DNA of 64,000 nt, from NCBI GenBank assembly GCA_001429555.1, contig LMSR01000016.1, forward strand, positions 127,384 through 191,383, in the 5' to 3' direction. This stretch comes from Nocardioides sp. Soil797 (GTDB lineage: Bacteria > Actinomycetota > Actinomycetes > Propionibacteriales > Nocardioidaceae). The notes under the pieces are model-generated. The model did no database searches, had not been told where the DNA came from, and saw only the letters and a program-made list of their open reading frames with translations. This document shows, in pieces, positions 34,622 through 43,399 of the stretch (positions are counted from its first letter, which is position 1; each line of letters begins with the position of its first letter). The translations under genes and the position numbers were made by a program.

Positions 34622-35893
34622 ATGGACAAGCCGTTGGAGCACGTGGTCGTCGTCGGCGCGGGCATGGTGGGGCTCTCCACCGCATGGCACCTGCAGGAGC
34701 ACGGGGTGCAGGTGACCGTCGTCGACCGAGACTGTGTCGCTGCCGGCTCCTCCTGGGGCAACGCCGGCTGGCTGGCCCCGGCACTGACCCTGCCGTTGCC
34801 CGAGCCGGCCATGTTGAAGACGGGTGTGCTGGCCACGCTCAAGCCCGAGTCGCCGGTCTACGTTCCGTTCCGCGCCGACCCGCGCCTGGTCCAGTTCCTG
34901 ATCGGCTTCGCCCGCCACTGCACCAGTGACCACTGGAACACCGCCATCGAGGTCTTCAACCGGGCCAACGCCGGCGCCCTTGAGGCCTACGCCGAGCTCA
35001 CCGACCACGACGGGGTCGGCCGGGTCGAGGAGCCCACGCTGGCAGCCGAGCCGTTCCTCGCCGGCTTCGTCTCCGAGGCCGACCGCACCGTGTTGGAGGA
35101 GGAGTTCCGCCACGTTGCCCAGACGGGTGGCCTGACCGACTACGAGTTGCTCGACAACGAGCACCTGCACGCGATGGAGCCGGCACTCGGATCCGATGTC
35201 ACGCACGGGATTCGGATCAACAACCAGCGCTATCTCAATCCCGGTCGCTTCGTGAACGCGTTGGCTGACGCCGTTCGCGCCCGTGGGGGTGAGGTGATCG
35301 ACGGCTACCGGGTCGACACCGTCTCCCAGCGGGGCCGTCGCACCTTGGTCGCCGGCAAGGGCCACGATCCGATCGTCGCCGACAACGTGGTGCTCGCCAA
35401 CGGCAGCTGGATCGGCCGGCTGGCCCGGCCCCACGGCGTACGTCGTGTGGTGCAGGCCGGACGCGGCTACAGCTTCACCGTGCACCCTGACCAGGTGCCG
35501 ACCGGTCCGGTCTACTTCCCCACGCAGCGCGTGGCCTGCACGCCGCTCGGCAAGCCCGAAGAGGGTCTGCGCGTGGCCGGGATGATGGAGTTCCGCAGCC
35601 CCGACGAGCCGCTCGACGAGCGCCGGGTCCAGGCGATCGTCGACGCAGCGACGCCGATGTTCACCGGCGTCGACTGGTCGCAGCGACGCGACGAATGGGT
35701 CGGCTCCCGTCCGTGCACCACCGACGGACTGCCGCTGGTGGGGGCCACGCGGTCCGATCGTGTGTTCGTCGCCGGTGGCCACGGCATGTGGGGCGTGGCG
35801 TTGGGGCCCTTGACCGGCAAGCTGTTGGCAGCCCGGATGGTCGGTGCTCCGACGGACGACGAGCTGCTCACCGCCTTCGACCCACTCCGCTGA
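34622..35893 (+). CDS. FAD-dependent D-amino-acid dehydrogenase-like oxidoreductase
   Basis: 423 residues. N-terminal FAD-binding motif VVVVGAGMVGLSTAWHLQE with an acidic residue ending strand 2 (VTVVDRD); DAO/DadA-type middle with NNQRYLNPGRFVNALADAV; C-terminal FAD contact GGHGMWGVALGPLTGKLLA. The arrangement matches DadA and related amine/amino-acid dehydrogenases that deaminate D-amino acids to 2-oxo acids and pass electrons to the membrane. The exact substrate is not determined. A longer reading frame upstream crosses the repeat element and is not used. Neighbouring ilvA supports a role in amino-acid catabolism. Confidence 0.88.
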   Translation: MDKPLEHVVVVGAGMVGLSTAWHLQEHGVQVTVVDRDCVAAGSSWGNAGWLAPALTLPLPEPAMLKTGVLATLKPESPVYVPFRADPRLVQFLIGFARHCTSDHWNTAIEVFNRANAGALEAYAELTDHDGVGRVEEPTLAAEPFLAGFVSEADRTVLEEEFRHVAQTGGLTDYELLDNEHLHAMEPALGSDVTHGIRINNQRYLNPGRFVNALADAVRARGGEVIDGYRVDTVSQRGRRTLVAGKGHDPIVADNVVLANGSWIGRLARPHGVRRVVQAGRGYSFTVHPDQVPTGPVYFPTQRVACTPLGKPEEGLRVAGMMEFRSPDEPLDERRVQAIVDAATPMFTGVDWSQRRDEWVGSRPCTTDGLPLVGATRSDRVFVAGGHGMWGVALGPLTGKLLAARMVGAPTDDELLTAFDPLR

Positions 35894-35963
35894 GTCCTGG
35901 GTCGGCACCGGCGCGGCTGAGACGACACGGTCCCCGGGTCCCTCGACGCCTAGAGTCGGGGGA

Positions 35964-37220
35964 GTGAACCCGCCCCCACTCACTGCCGACTCCGTCGACC
36001 GGGCAGCCGAGGTGCTCAGCCCGGTGATCCGGCGTACGCCGCTCGAGTTCAGCGCGCGGCTCTCCGCGGACGTGGGCGTGCCGGTCCTGCTCAAGCGTGA
36101 GGACCAGCAGCTCGCGCGGTCCTACAAGTTGCGCGGCGCGCACCACCTGATCGCCGGGCTCAGCGAGGTCGAACGGGCCCGAGGCGTGGTCTGCGCGAGC
36201 GCCGGCAACCACGGCCAGGGCGTCGCGTTGAGCTGCGCCAAGCTGGGCATCCGGGGTCGCGTGGTGGTGCCACAGAACACCCCGCGGCAGAAACGGCAGA
36301 GGATCCTCTCCCTCGGCGAGGGTTGGGTCGAGCTGGTGACCACCGGCAGCTCCTACGACGAGGCCAGCGCGGCCGCACATCGCGACGCCGAGTCGTCCGG
36401 GGCGGTCTACGTCCACCCCTTCGACGATCCACGAACCATCGTCGGGCAGGGCACCATCGCCCCCGAGCTCGTCGAGCAGGCCGAGCGCGCCGACTATGCG
36501 CTGGACACGGTGCTGGTCCCGGTCGGCGGAGGCGGGCTGATCTCCGGCATCACCCTGTGGCTGCGCGAGAGGCGCCCCGACGTACGCATCATCGGCGTCG
36601 AGCCCGAGGGCGCCGCCAGCATGACCGCCGCTCTGGCACAGGGCGGCCCGGTGGCGCTGGAACGGATCGACACGTTCATCGACGGGGCCGCGGTCGGCCG
36701 GGTGGGGGCGCTGACGCACCCGATCGTGCGCGACCTGGTCGACGAGGTCGTCACGGTTCCGGAGGGGGCGGTGTGCACCGAGATGCTCGCGCTCTACCAG
36801 ACCGAGGGCATCATCGCCGAGCCTGCGGGCGCCCTGGCCAGTGCCGCCGCGCGACGCGTCACGGCCGGGGAAGGAGCGATGGTCGCGATCGTCTCCGGGG
36901 GCAACAACGACGTCAGCCGCTATGCCGAGATCGTGGAACGCTCGCTGCTGCACGAGGGTCTGCGCCACTACTTCCTGGTGACCTTCCCCCAGGAGCCGGG
37001 CGCCTTGCGGCACTTCCTCGACGACGTACTCCTCGAGGGTGCCGACATCGTGGCCTTCGAGTACGTGAAGAAGAACAACCGGGAGACCGGTCCGGCGCTC
37101 GTGGGCATCGAGCTCGAGGTCGCCTCCGACCTGGCCGAGCTGATGTCACGCATGGAGGCCAGTCCGTTGACGATCGAGTTGGTGCCCCCGGGGTCGCCGG
37201 TGTTCAGCTTCCTGCTCTGA
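35964..37220 (+). CDS. ilvA: Threonine dehydratase (threonine ammonia-lyase)
   Basis: 418 residues, a PLP enzyme converting L-threonine to 2-oxobutanoate and ammonia. The Schiff-base Lys55 is in SYKLRGAHH, the phosphate-binding loop is PVGGGGLISG, and the serine-type segment is CASAGNHGQG. The C-terminal ACT-like domain of about 80 residues (HYFLVTFPQEPGALRHFLDD) matches the shorter Bacillus-type isoleucine-feedback enzyme. TAGAGT at 35951-35956, 7 nt before the GTG start, suggests a leaderless promoter. Downstream of the DadA-like gene with a 70-bp gap. Confidence 0.95.
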   Translation: MNPPPLTADSVDRAAEVLSPVIRRTPLEFSARLSADVGVPVLLKREDQQLARSYKLRGAHHLIAGLSEVERARGVVCASAGNHGQGVALSCAKLGIRGRVVVPQNTPRQKRQRILSLGEGWVELVTTGSSYDEASAAAHRDAESSGAVYVHPFDDPRTIVGQGTIAPELVEQAERADYALDTVLVPVGGGGLISGITLWLRERRPDVRIIGVEPEGAASMTAALAQGGPVALERIDTFIDGAAVGRVGALTHPIVRDLVDEVVTVPEGAVCTEMLALYQTEGIIAEPAGALASAAARRVTAGEGAMVAIVSGGNNDVSRYAEIVERSLLHEGLRHYFLVTFPQEPGALRHFLDDVLLEGADIVAFEYVKKNNRETGPALVGIELEVASDLAELMSRMEASPLTIELVPPGSPVFSFLL

Positions 37221-37265
37221 CTCGCCAGCGGGTCAGGGTCGATCAGGCCTCGGGGCAGGGGTCGA

Positions 37266-37937
37266 TCAGGCGTCGTCCTCGGGAAGGTGCGGATCGGCCA
37301 GCAGGTACTGCGTCAGTCGACCGTCGTGATCGCGGTCGTGCGGCTTGATCGGCTCGGGGATCATCCGGCCCTCGGTGGCGTCCCAGAAGTGGTCGACGCC
37401 GAGGCAGATCCGACGCGCCACCCGGCCCGGGATGCCGCGGTGGGGGACGAACGGATGCGGACGCGTGGGGGAGTGCAGCTCGGCGCCGTAGACCCGATCG
37501 GCCAGGTCGTCGCAGAAGGCGTCGGACGTGTTCTCGACCAGGGCCCGGGCCACGCGTTCCTCGAGCTCCATGAACGCGTTGAACCGGGAGTGCAGGTCTG
37601 ACCAGATCTCGCTCCACGGCCGATGGATGGCGTGGGCCTCGCCGTAGAGCTTGGCCTTGGTCTGGGCCATCGCCTGCTCGAGGTCGCGACTGGTGCGCGA
37701 GAAGGTGCGGGTGAGCTCGGGCCCGTCAGGCAGGTGTCGCGCCATCGCGGGCACGAGCACGGCGTTGGCCGCGGCGAGATGCCGACTGGCACTGGCGAGG
37801 AACGTGTCAGTGGCAGGGAAGATGTCGCGAGGCCTGGCGGGCGAGGGCCGCCGGAACTCCGCGGTCGACAGGCGCTCGTCGAGGACGTCGTGAGTTGCCC
37901 GGATGCTGCGTTGGAGCTTGTCGTGCATGGCCGTCAT
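37266..37937 (-). CDS. Helical hemerythrin-like protein, function unknown
   Basis: A 223-residue, His-rich helical protein. The segments HDKLQRSIRATHDVL, FLASASRHLAAANAVLVPAM and LHSRFNAFMELEERVARALV resemble the spaced His and Glu residues of HHE/hemerythrin four-helix bundles, but not all iron ligands can be placed with confidence. The C-terminal part (VDHFWDATEGRMIPEPIKPH) is unlike classic hemerythrin. It converges with ilvA (45-bp gap). The start may be the ATG at 37937 or three codons later. A possible metal or redox sensor. Confidence 0.6.
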   Translation of the reverse strand: MTAMHDKLQRSIRATHDVLDERLSTAEFRRPSPARPRDIFPATDTFLASASRHLAAANAVLVPAMARHLPDGPELTRTFSRTSRDLEQAMAQTKAKLYGEAHAIHRPWSEIWSDLHSRFNAFMELEERVARALVENTSDAFCDDLADRVYGAELHSPTRPHPFVPHRGIPGRVARRICLGVDHFWDATEGRMIPEPIKPHDRDHDGRLTQYLLADPHLPEDDA

Positions 37938-38002
37938 CTCCTGTGCTCCCTTCCAGTGTGCGCTCGCGTGGGGCGCCCGGCAAGGAGCACAGGAGAACCG
38001 GA

Positions 38003-38293
38003 TCAGCCTTCTTCGAACTCGGCTTCCTCGAGGAACTCGGCGGCCACCTTGAGGAGCTGTACGGCGACCTCGGGGTCGAGGCCGGCCAAGGTGATCTTCA
38101 GGCCGAGGTCAGAGCTGGGGTCGAGCTCCCAGTCCTCGTCGTCGTCCTGCTCCTGGGGCTGGCTGAAGTCGACGAGCTGCAGGTGCAGGCCGGGCTTGTC
38201 GGCCCCCATCGGCACGACGTGGAGGGCATCGGGGTCACCGATGAACCGGGCGCCGACGCTCAGCGAGGCCTCGACTTCTTCTTCGTCACTCAT
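38003..38293 (-). CDS. Small acidic protein, unknown
   Basis: A 96-residue acidic protein with an Asp/Glu-rich middle (QEQDDDEDWELD) and a helical C-terminus (EVAVQLLKVAAEFLEEAEFEEG). No membrane segment, signal peptide or Cys. GAAGGTGG 4 nt upstream of ATG 38293 is a good ribosome site. It may be co-transcribed with the hemerythrin-like gene 66 bp downstream. Function not recognised. Confidence 0.7.
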   Translation of the reverse strand: MSDEEEVEASLSVGARFIGDPDALHVVPMGADKPGLHLQLVDFSQPQEQDDDEDWELDPSSDLGLKITLAGLDPEVAVQLLKVAAEFLEEAEFEEG

Positions 38294-38461
38294 GGTCCAC
38301 CTTCATTGGGTACGAACGTTGTCCCTGAGGAGACTAGCCGCCGGAGGACTCGATCGTGTTCTGGTGTGTGGTCGGTCCGGGCCGTCTTCGGGCACATGGT
38401 GTGGCAGAAACTGGCATCGTTGTCGGTGTAACGCTGTCCCGGCAGCCGGACATGGGGAGAC
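38294..38461. other. Divergent intergenic region, 168 bp
   Basis: Separates the leftward acidic-protein gene from the rightward sigma factor. A ggggag site precedes the sigma ATG. No further element could be assigned with confidence. Confidence 0.4.
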
Positions 38462-39040
38462 ATGAGCCTGATTGCGGAGGAGCGGTTCCGGGCGCTCCAC
38501 ACGGCCCACTTCCGGGATCTGCTGGGCTTCGCCCTGAGACGTACGGCGACCGCGGACGACGCCGCGGACGTCGTCGCGGACACCTTCGTGGTCGCCTGGC
38601 GGCGGCTCGACGAGGTGCCGCCGGGCAATGAAGGGCGACTCTGGCTGTACGGCGTGTGCCGACGGACGCTGGCCAACCACACTCGCTCCGGTCGTCGGCG
38701 TGAGCGACTCGGCGCCAAGCTGGGCAGCGCGCTGCGGGAGGCCGTCGTACCGGACCCGGCCGATGAGGTGCTGTTGACGGTGAGCGTGCGCGCCGCCCTG
38801 GCGGCGTTGCGGCCGGCTGACCGGGAGCTGCTGGCGCTGTCGATCTGGGAGCAGCTGGAGCCCGGGGAGATCGCCGTGGTTCTCGACCTCCCCGCCCGCA
38901 CGGTCCGAACCCGGTTGTCGCGTGCCCGGGCCAGGCTTCGCCACAAGCTCGGTGGAGACGGTCCGCCGGGTGATGGACATGTACTTCGTGACGGGGGAGC
39001 AGTGCTCCCAACCAGACTCGCACCGGGGGAGGCCCGATGA
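38462..39040 (+). CDS. ECF-type RNA polymerase sigma factor
   Basis: A 192-residue sigma factor. Region 2 includes RFRALHTAHFRDLLGFALRR and DDAADVVADTFVVAWRRL (the -10 recognition helix); region 4 includes LRPADRELLALSIWEQLEPG and EIAVVLDLPARTVRTRLSRA (the -35 HTH). Region 3 is absent, as in ECF factors. ATGA overlap with a gene encoding a single-pass protein, the usual sigma/anti-sigma layout. The regulon is unknown. Confidence 0.9.
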   Translation: MSLIAEERFRALHTAHFRDLLGFALRRTATADDAADVVADTFVVAWRRLDEVPPGNEGRLWLYGVCRRTLANHTRSGRRRERLGAKLGSALREAVVPDPADEVLLTVSVRAALAALRPADRELLALSIWEQLEPGEIAVVLDLPARTVRTRLSRARARLRHKLGGDGPPGDGHVLRDGGAVLPTRLAPGEAR

Positions 39041-40251
39041 ACCGCAGGCAGGACGACCTGGACGCTGCAGTCGCCGCAGCCGACCCGTATCCGCAGCCAC
39101 AGGTCGATGACCTGGCCGTGGACGAAGCGGGTCGTGACCTGATGGAGACGATCATGACCGACACCCAGCCGCCGCGTCGCGCCCGGCTCAACGACCAGTC
39201 CGTGTCCGAGGGTCCTCGCCGGACCCGCATGGTGGTGCCGCTGTTGGCCGCCGCCGCGGTGACCGCCATCGTGGCCGGAGGCTTCGCCCTGCAGGGCCTC
39301 GACGGTGAGAGCGCCACACCCGACGCCACACCCGCAGCCGGCCCCGCAGCCGGCCCCACGACTGGTCCCGAGGGCGCTCCGGCAGCCGGCACCGAGACCC
39401 TGCACAAGAAGAGCCTGCCGCCCACCGGAGCAAACCTGCACAACGTGCTGGGTGCCGAAACATGGCGGGTCGACAGCCTCGACGACTCCGAGTGGGGTGG
39501 CAGCCTGTTGTGGACGATCGGCGAGGGCGAGCAGACGGTCGAGATGCACTGGGCGCCGGCCGAGGACTATCAGGGCGCCTTGGCAGACCGGCAGGAGATC
39601 GGACCCGTGCAGGAGATCGACCTCCTCGGCCAGACCGGAAAGAAGTTCACCTACCCCGGCGAGACCCTGCAGCCGCCCGGTGGCGACTCGTTGTCGCCGA
39701 CCCCGGCCCGTGGGGACGCGAATCCCTCGACACAGACGGACACTGAGGCCGGTGAGGAGGCCGCGGGGGCGCGGGTGATGGTGCTCCTTCCGCCCGTGGA
39801 CGGTTGGTACCTGGAGTTCGACGTCATGGCCGCCGACGAGGCAGCCGTCGAGGCGGCGCTGGCCGAGCTGCACCGGGTTTCGCCCGACGAGTGGCAGGTC
39901 GGCCTGGGGCAGTCCACGGTCCAGCCGGCCGAGGGCGAGGAGTTCCTCGACGAGGTGGCGCAGGGGGTGCCGATGCCGGATGGTGTCGAGGTCACGACGG
40001 ATGACCTGAACCTGCCGCAGTCGGCGTACTTTGCGCGGGTCGCGTTCCTCCAACCCGTGCTCTGTGGTTGGGCCGAGGACTACGTCGGCGGAGACAAGTC
40101 GGCGATCGACGTGCTCAGGGCCAGCAAGGACTGGCCGGTAGTCAAGGCACTGGCCCCCGAGGGTGACTACCCGAGCGCGCTGGCCGACGCGGTGCGGAAG
40201 CTGGCCAAGGACCGCGACCTGGACCACTTCGGTCAAGGCGTGGGCTGCTGA
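39037..40251 (+). CDS. Single-pass membrane protein, probable partner of the ECF sigma factor
   Basis: 404 residues. A cytoplasmic N-terminus of about 65 residues is followed by one membrane helix (about 67-87, VVPLLAAAAVTAIVAGGFAL), a Thr/Ala/Pro/Gly-rich linker, and a long extracytoplasmic domain in which VLLPPVDGWYLEFDVMAADE suggests a beta-rich fold. Overlap with the sigma gene by ATGA makes it a candidate anti-sigma factor or sensor. No canonical zinc anti-sigma motif (HxxxCxxC) is visible, so the role rests on context. Confidence 0.75.
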   Translation: MNRRQDDLDAAVAAADPYPQPQVDDLAVDEAGRDLMETIMTDTQPPRRARLNDQSVSEGPRRTRMVVPLLAAAAVTAIVAGGFALQGLDGESATPDATPAAGPAAGPTTGPEGAPAAGTETLHKKSLPPTGANLHNVLGAETWRVDSLDDSEWGGSLLWTIGEGEQTVEMHWAPAEDYQGALADRQEIGPVQEIDLLGQTGKKFTYPGETLQPPGGDSLSPTPARGDANPSTQTDTEAGEEAAGARVMVLLPPVDGWYLEFDVMAADEAAVEAALAELHRVSPDEWQVGLGQSTVQPAEGEEFLDEVAQGVPMPDGVEVTTDDLNLPQSAYFARVAFLQPVLCGWAEDYVGGDKSAIDVLRASKDWPVVKALAPEGDYPSALADAVRKLAKDRDLDHFGQGVGC

Positions 40252-40363
40252 CCGGTTCGGCCGGGGATGACGCCCAGCTCTGCACGATGCTGCCCGCGGG
40301 GGAGGCGGCAGCTCGTGCAGAGCCATGTCCGGCGGCAACTTCCCTGCACTCCCTTCCGCAGAA

Positions 40364-40379
40364 CTAGAACTCGTTCTAG
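40364..40379 (+). promoter_or_regulatory. KstR-like operator palindrome
   Basis: ctagaactcgttctag: 7-bp arms around a 2-nt centre. It contains TAGAACTCGTTCTA, a full match to the described KstR consensus TNNAACNNGTTNNA. It lies 9 nt before the ATG of the DapB-like gene, so a bound TetR-type repressor would block initiation. The regulator is not encoded in the window. Confidence 0.6.
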
Positions 40380-40388
40380 GTTGGGGGC

Positions 40389-41471
40389 ATGAACACACCT
40401 CTCCGCGTCGTCGGCTGGTCCACCGGAACCGTCGGGCGCCACGTGATCGCCGGCATCGACCGTCACCCCGACCTCGAGCTCATCGGCGTCTGGGTCTCCA
40501 GTCCCGAGAAGGACGGGCAGGACGTCGGGCGCCTGGCGGGACTCGATCGAGACCTCGGCATCAACGCCACCACCGACCGTGACGCCCTGATCGCCCTGAA
40601 GCCGGATGCGATCATCCACACCGCGATGACCGACGACCGCATCTTCGAGGCGATCGAGGACCTGCAGGCGTTCGTCGCCGCCGGCATCAACGTGGTCTCC
40701 AGCGGCCCTGTGTTGCTGCAGTATCCCTACGGCGTGCTCTGGGACGAGGCGCTCACCTCGCTCGAGAAGGCCTGCGCCGACGGCGGTGCCAGCCTCCACG
40801 TGAACGGCATCGACCCGGGCTTCGCCAACGACGTGCTGCCGTTGGTGATGACCTCACTGTCGCAACGCATCGACCAGGTCAAGGTCAGCGAGATCGCCGA
40901 CTACTCGACCTACTACCAACCCGTCGTGATGCGCGACATCTTCGGCTTCGGCAGGCCCGTCGACGCCGATGACGTGATGCTCTGGCAACCGGGAGTCCTC
41001 AGCATGGGTTGGGGATCGGTGGTCCGCCAGATCGCTGCCGGGCTCGGACTCACCCTCGACGAGCCGTTGACCGAGACGGTCGATCGTCGCCCCGCGGAGA
41101 CGGACACGAAGACGGTTAGCGTCGACATCGCCGCCGGCACGATGGGCGCAGTCAAGTTCCAGGTGATCGGGCGGGTCGACGGCGAGGACAAGGTGATCCT
41201 CGAGCACATCACCCGCACCGCCGAGGAGCAGGTCCCCGAGTGGCCCACCCCGCCCGAAGGCGGCGGCTGCTACCGCGTCGAGATCACCGGCCAGCCGATG
41301 ATGAAGGTCGACTTCACCCACCAGGGAGAGGATGGCGACCACAACGTCTCCGGCATGGTCACCACCGCGCAGCGGCTGGTGAACTCGGTGCCGTCCGTGG
41401 TCGCGGCCGACCCGGGCATCGTCACTGCCCTCGACCTGTTCCACGTCACCGGCAAGGGGCTCGTCTCGTGA
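40389..41471 (+). CDS. DapB-like NAD(P)-dependent reductase (dihydrodipicolinate reductase-related)
   Basis: 360 residues. N-terminal Rossmann motif VGWSTGTVGRHVIAGIDRHP; GVWVSSPEKDGQDVGRLAG; a central stretch GINVVSSGPVLLQYPYG like amine-dehydrogenase and DapB relatives; then a C-terminal domain with RIDQVKVSEIADYSTY. The family is described as dihydrodipicolinate reductase-like but occurs in steroid and terpenoid catabolic clusters. It is first in a cluster behind the KstR-like palindrome and overlaps the SDR gene (GTGA). It probably works on a ketone or imine intermediate; the substrate is inferred. Confidence 0.82.
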   Translation: MNTPLRVVGWSTGTVGRHVIAGIDRHPDLELIGVWVSSPEKDGQDVGRLAGLDRDLGINATTDRDALIALKPDAIIHTAMTDDRIFEAIEDLQAFVAAGINVVSSGPVLLQYPYGVLWDEALTSLEKACADGGASLHVNGIDPGFANDVLPLVMTSLSQRIDQVKVSEIADYSTYYQPVVMRDIFGFGRPVDADDVMLWQPGVLSMGWGSVVRQIAAGLGLTLDEPLTETVDRRPAETDTKTVSVDIAAGTMGAVKFQVIGRVDGEDKVILEHITRTAEEQVPEWPTPPEGGGCYRVEITGQPMMKVDFTHQGEDGDHNVSGMVTTAQRLVNSVPSVVAADPGIVTALDLFHVTGKGLVS

Positions 41472-42274
41472 GCATCCTCGACCGATTCGCCGTCACCGAG
41501 CAGGTCGCGGTGGTCACCGGGGCTGGTCGGGGGATCGGCGCCGCGACTGCGATCGCACTCGCCGAGGCCGGGGCCGACGTACTCATCTCCGCGCGGCACC
41601 CCGACCAGCTCGAGGTCGTCGCGCAACGGATCCGCGCCGCCGGTCGACGAGCCCTCGTGGTGCCGGCCGACCTGATGGACACCGACGCGGCCGCCGGCCT
41701 CGCCCGGACGGCGTACGACGAGTTCGGGCGCCTCGACATCGTGGTCAACAACGTCGGTGGCACGATCCCGAACGCCTTCCTGGACACGGATGTGGCCTAC
41801 CTGGAGGAGTCCTTCCACTTCAACGTGAGCACCGCGCATGCGCTGACCCGGGCCGCGGTGCCCTTGATGCTCGACGGGTCGGAGGGCGAGGGCTCGAAGT
41901 CGATCACGTCGATCAGCTCGATGATGGGACGTACGGCGGGGCGTGGCTATCTCGCCTATGGCACGGCGAAGGCTGCCCTGGCCCACTGGACTCGTCTGGC
42001 CGCAACCGACCTCGCCCCACGGATCCGGGTCAACGGCATCTTCGTCGGCTCGGTGATGACGAGCGCCCTCGAGTTCGTGGCCGGCGTGCCGGAGATGATG
42101 GAGCAGCTCGAGGGCAACACCCCGCTGCAGCGAGTGGGCGAGGCGGAGGACGTTGCCGCGGGTGTGGTCTACCTGTCGTCGAGGGCCGGGCAGTACGTCA
42201 CCGGCAAGCTGCTCGAGATCGACGGCGGCATCCAGACGCCCAACCTCGATCTCGCTCTGCCGGACCTTCCCTGA
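41468..42274 (+). CDS. Short-chain dehydrogenase/reductase (SDR)
   Basis: A 268-residue classical SDR: cofactor motif TGAGRGIG, DIVVNNVGG, catalytic Ser in SISSMMG and Tyr-x3-Lys in YGTAKAA, then PRIRVNGIFVG and a C-terminal YLSSRAGQYVTGKLLEIDGG. GTG start overlaps the previous stop. Likely oxidises or reduces a secondary alcohol of a catabolic intermediate. Together with the DapB-like and MBL genes it forms a putative degradative operon. Confidence 0.92.
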   Translation: MSILDRFAVTEQVAVVTGAGRGIGAATAIALAEAGADVLISARHPDQLEVVAQRIRAAGRRALVVPADLMDTDAAAGLARTAYDEFGRLDIVVNNVGGTIPNAFLDTDVAYLEESFHFNVSTAHALTRAAVPLMLDGSEGEGSKSITSISSMMGRTAGRGYLAYGTAKAALAHWTRLAATDLAPRIRVNGIFVGSVMTSALEFVAGVPEMMEQLEGNTPLQRVGEAEDVAAGVVYLSSRAGQYVTGKLLEIDGGIQTPNLDLALPDLP

Positions 42275-42307
42275 TGCTGCCGACCCACGCATGGCACAGT
42301 GTCGAGG

Positions 42308-43315
42308 GTGACTGACTGGACTGAGCCCGGTGCCTTCGAAGTGGCCCCCGGTGTGCACCGCATCCCGCTGCCGCTGCCGATGGACGGGCTGCGCGCCGTC
42401 AACGTCTACGCCATCGACAACGGTGACGGACTCACCCTCATCGACGGTGGCTGGGCGATCGATGAGGCCCGTGCACTGCTCGAGCAGTCGTTGGCCTCGA
42501 TCGAGCGCAAGGTCTCCGACATCACCACGTTCCTGGTCACGCACGCCCACCGCGACCACTACACCCAGGCCGTGACGGTGCGCCGCGAGTTCGGCTCGCA
42601 CGTCTCGCTCGGCATCGGTGACAAACCGACGCTGGACCTGATCCACGACACCGACGTCGAGGAGGACCCTCATGTCGCGATGCTGCGCCGGGCTGGGGCC
42701 TCCGACCTGGCGAAGGAGTGGGGCGACTTCACCTCCAATTCGACTCCCGACCTGACCCTGTGGGACTACCCCGACACCTGGCTCGAGAACGACCACCAGC
42801 TGTCGGTGGGTACCCGCACGATCGATGCCGTGTCGACCCCCGGGCACACCCAGGGACACTTCGTCTTCGCCGACGTCCCCGGCGGGCTCCTCTTCGCCGG
42901 CGACCACGTGCTGCCGACCATCACGCCGTCCATCGGCTTCGAGCCGGTCCTTGCCGACCAGCCGCTGCGCGACTTCCTGGAGTCGTTGGCGAAGGTCCGG
43001 GCCATGCCCGACATGCAGCTGCTGCCGGCCCATGGCGCGGTGACCGCGTCCAGCCACGCGCGCATCGACGAGCTGATCGCGTTCCACGACCATCGCCTCG
43101 ACCTGTGTCGGGAGGCAATCTCCGGCAACCCCGGGACGTCGTACGACGTGGCGCAGCAGCTGCCCTGGACCAAGCGGGACCGCAAGCTCTCCGAGATGGA
43201 CGTCTTCAACACGTCGTTGGCGACCCTGGAGACCCGCGCCCACCTGGAGCTGCTGGTCGCCCGGGGCGAGATGACCCGCGCCCTCACCGACGGCGCCTTC
43301 GTCTACTCCGTGTAA
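42308..43315 (+). CDS. Metallo-beta-lactamase-fold hydrolase
   Basis: A 335-residue MBL-fold enzyme: metal motif THAHRDHYTQ (HxHxDH), Asp/His ligands in TPGHTQGHFVFADVPGG, and LLFAGDHVLP. It likely hydrolyses a thioester or lactone. I chose GTG 42308: CACAGT at 42295-42300 is 7 nt upstream, so a GTG at 42299 would fall in the promoter; this is a weak argument. The stop codon lies inside the left 74-bp repeat. Third gene of the catabolic cluster, 33 bp after the SDR. Confidence 0.88.
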   Translation: MTDWTEPGAFEVAPGVHRIPLPLPMDGLRAVNVYAIDNGDGLTLIDGGWAIDEARALLEQSLASIERKVSDITTFLVTHAHRDHYTQAVTVRREFGSHVSLGIGDKPTLDLIHDTDVEEDPHVAMLRRAGASDLAKEWGDFTSNSTPDLTLWDYPDTWLENDHQLSVGTRTIDAVSTPGHTQGHFVFADVPGGLLFAGDHVLPTITPSIGFEPVLADQPLRDFLESLAKVRAMPDMQLLPAHGAVTASSHARIDELIAFHDHRLDLCREAISGNPGTSYDVAQQLPWTKRDRKLSEMDVFNTSLATLETRAHLELLVARGEMTRALTDGAFVYSV

Positions 43316-43385
43316 CGCGGGGTTACCGTCGCTCCACACGGGCTGTGAGGGGCGATTCCGTCCACACCACCGCACAAGTGCGGCC
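43312..43385 (+). repeat. 74-bp inverted repeat, left copy
   Basis: About 86% identical (64/74) to the reverse complement of 44968-45041, with the same length and no gaps. It has gtaac-N5-gttac at its outer end and a 14-bp palindrome ccgcacaagtgcgg at its inner end (43370-43383). It begins at the stop codon of the MBL gene. The pair encloses the CMD-ECF41 cassette. Confidence 0.9.
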
Positions 43386-43399
43386 CGTGATGTCCGTGA

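Noticed and set aside
33941-36094. 717-codon minus-strand frame crossing repeat copy A
   Set aside because: Runs through the repeat and opposes the PucR and DadA-like genes; no domain seen. Its resemblance to the frame at 59.2 kb comes from the shared repeat.
42299-42307. Earlier GTG start for the MBL-fold gene
   Set aside because: It would overlap the candidate -10 element, and the homologous N-terminus is not needed; 42308 preferred, though this remains uncertain.
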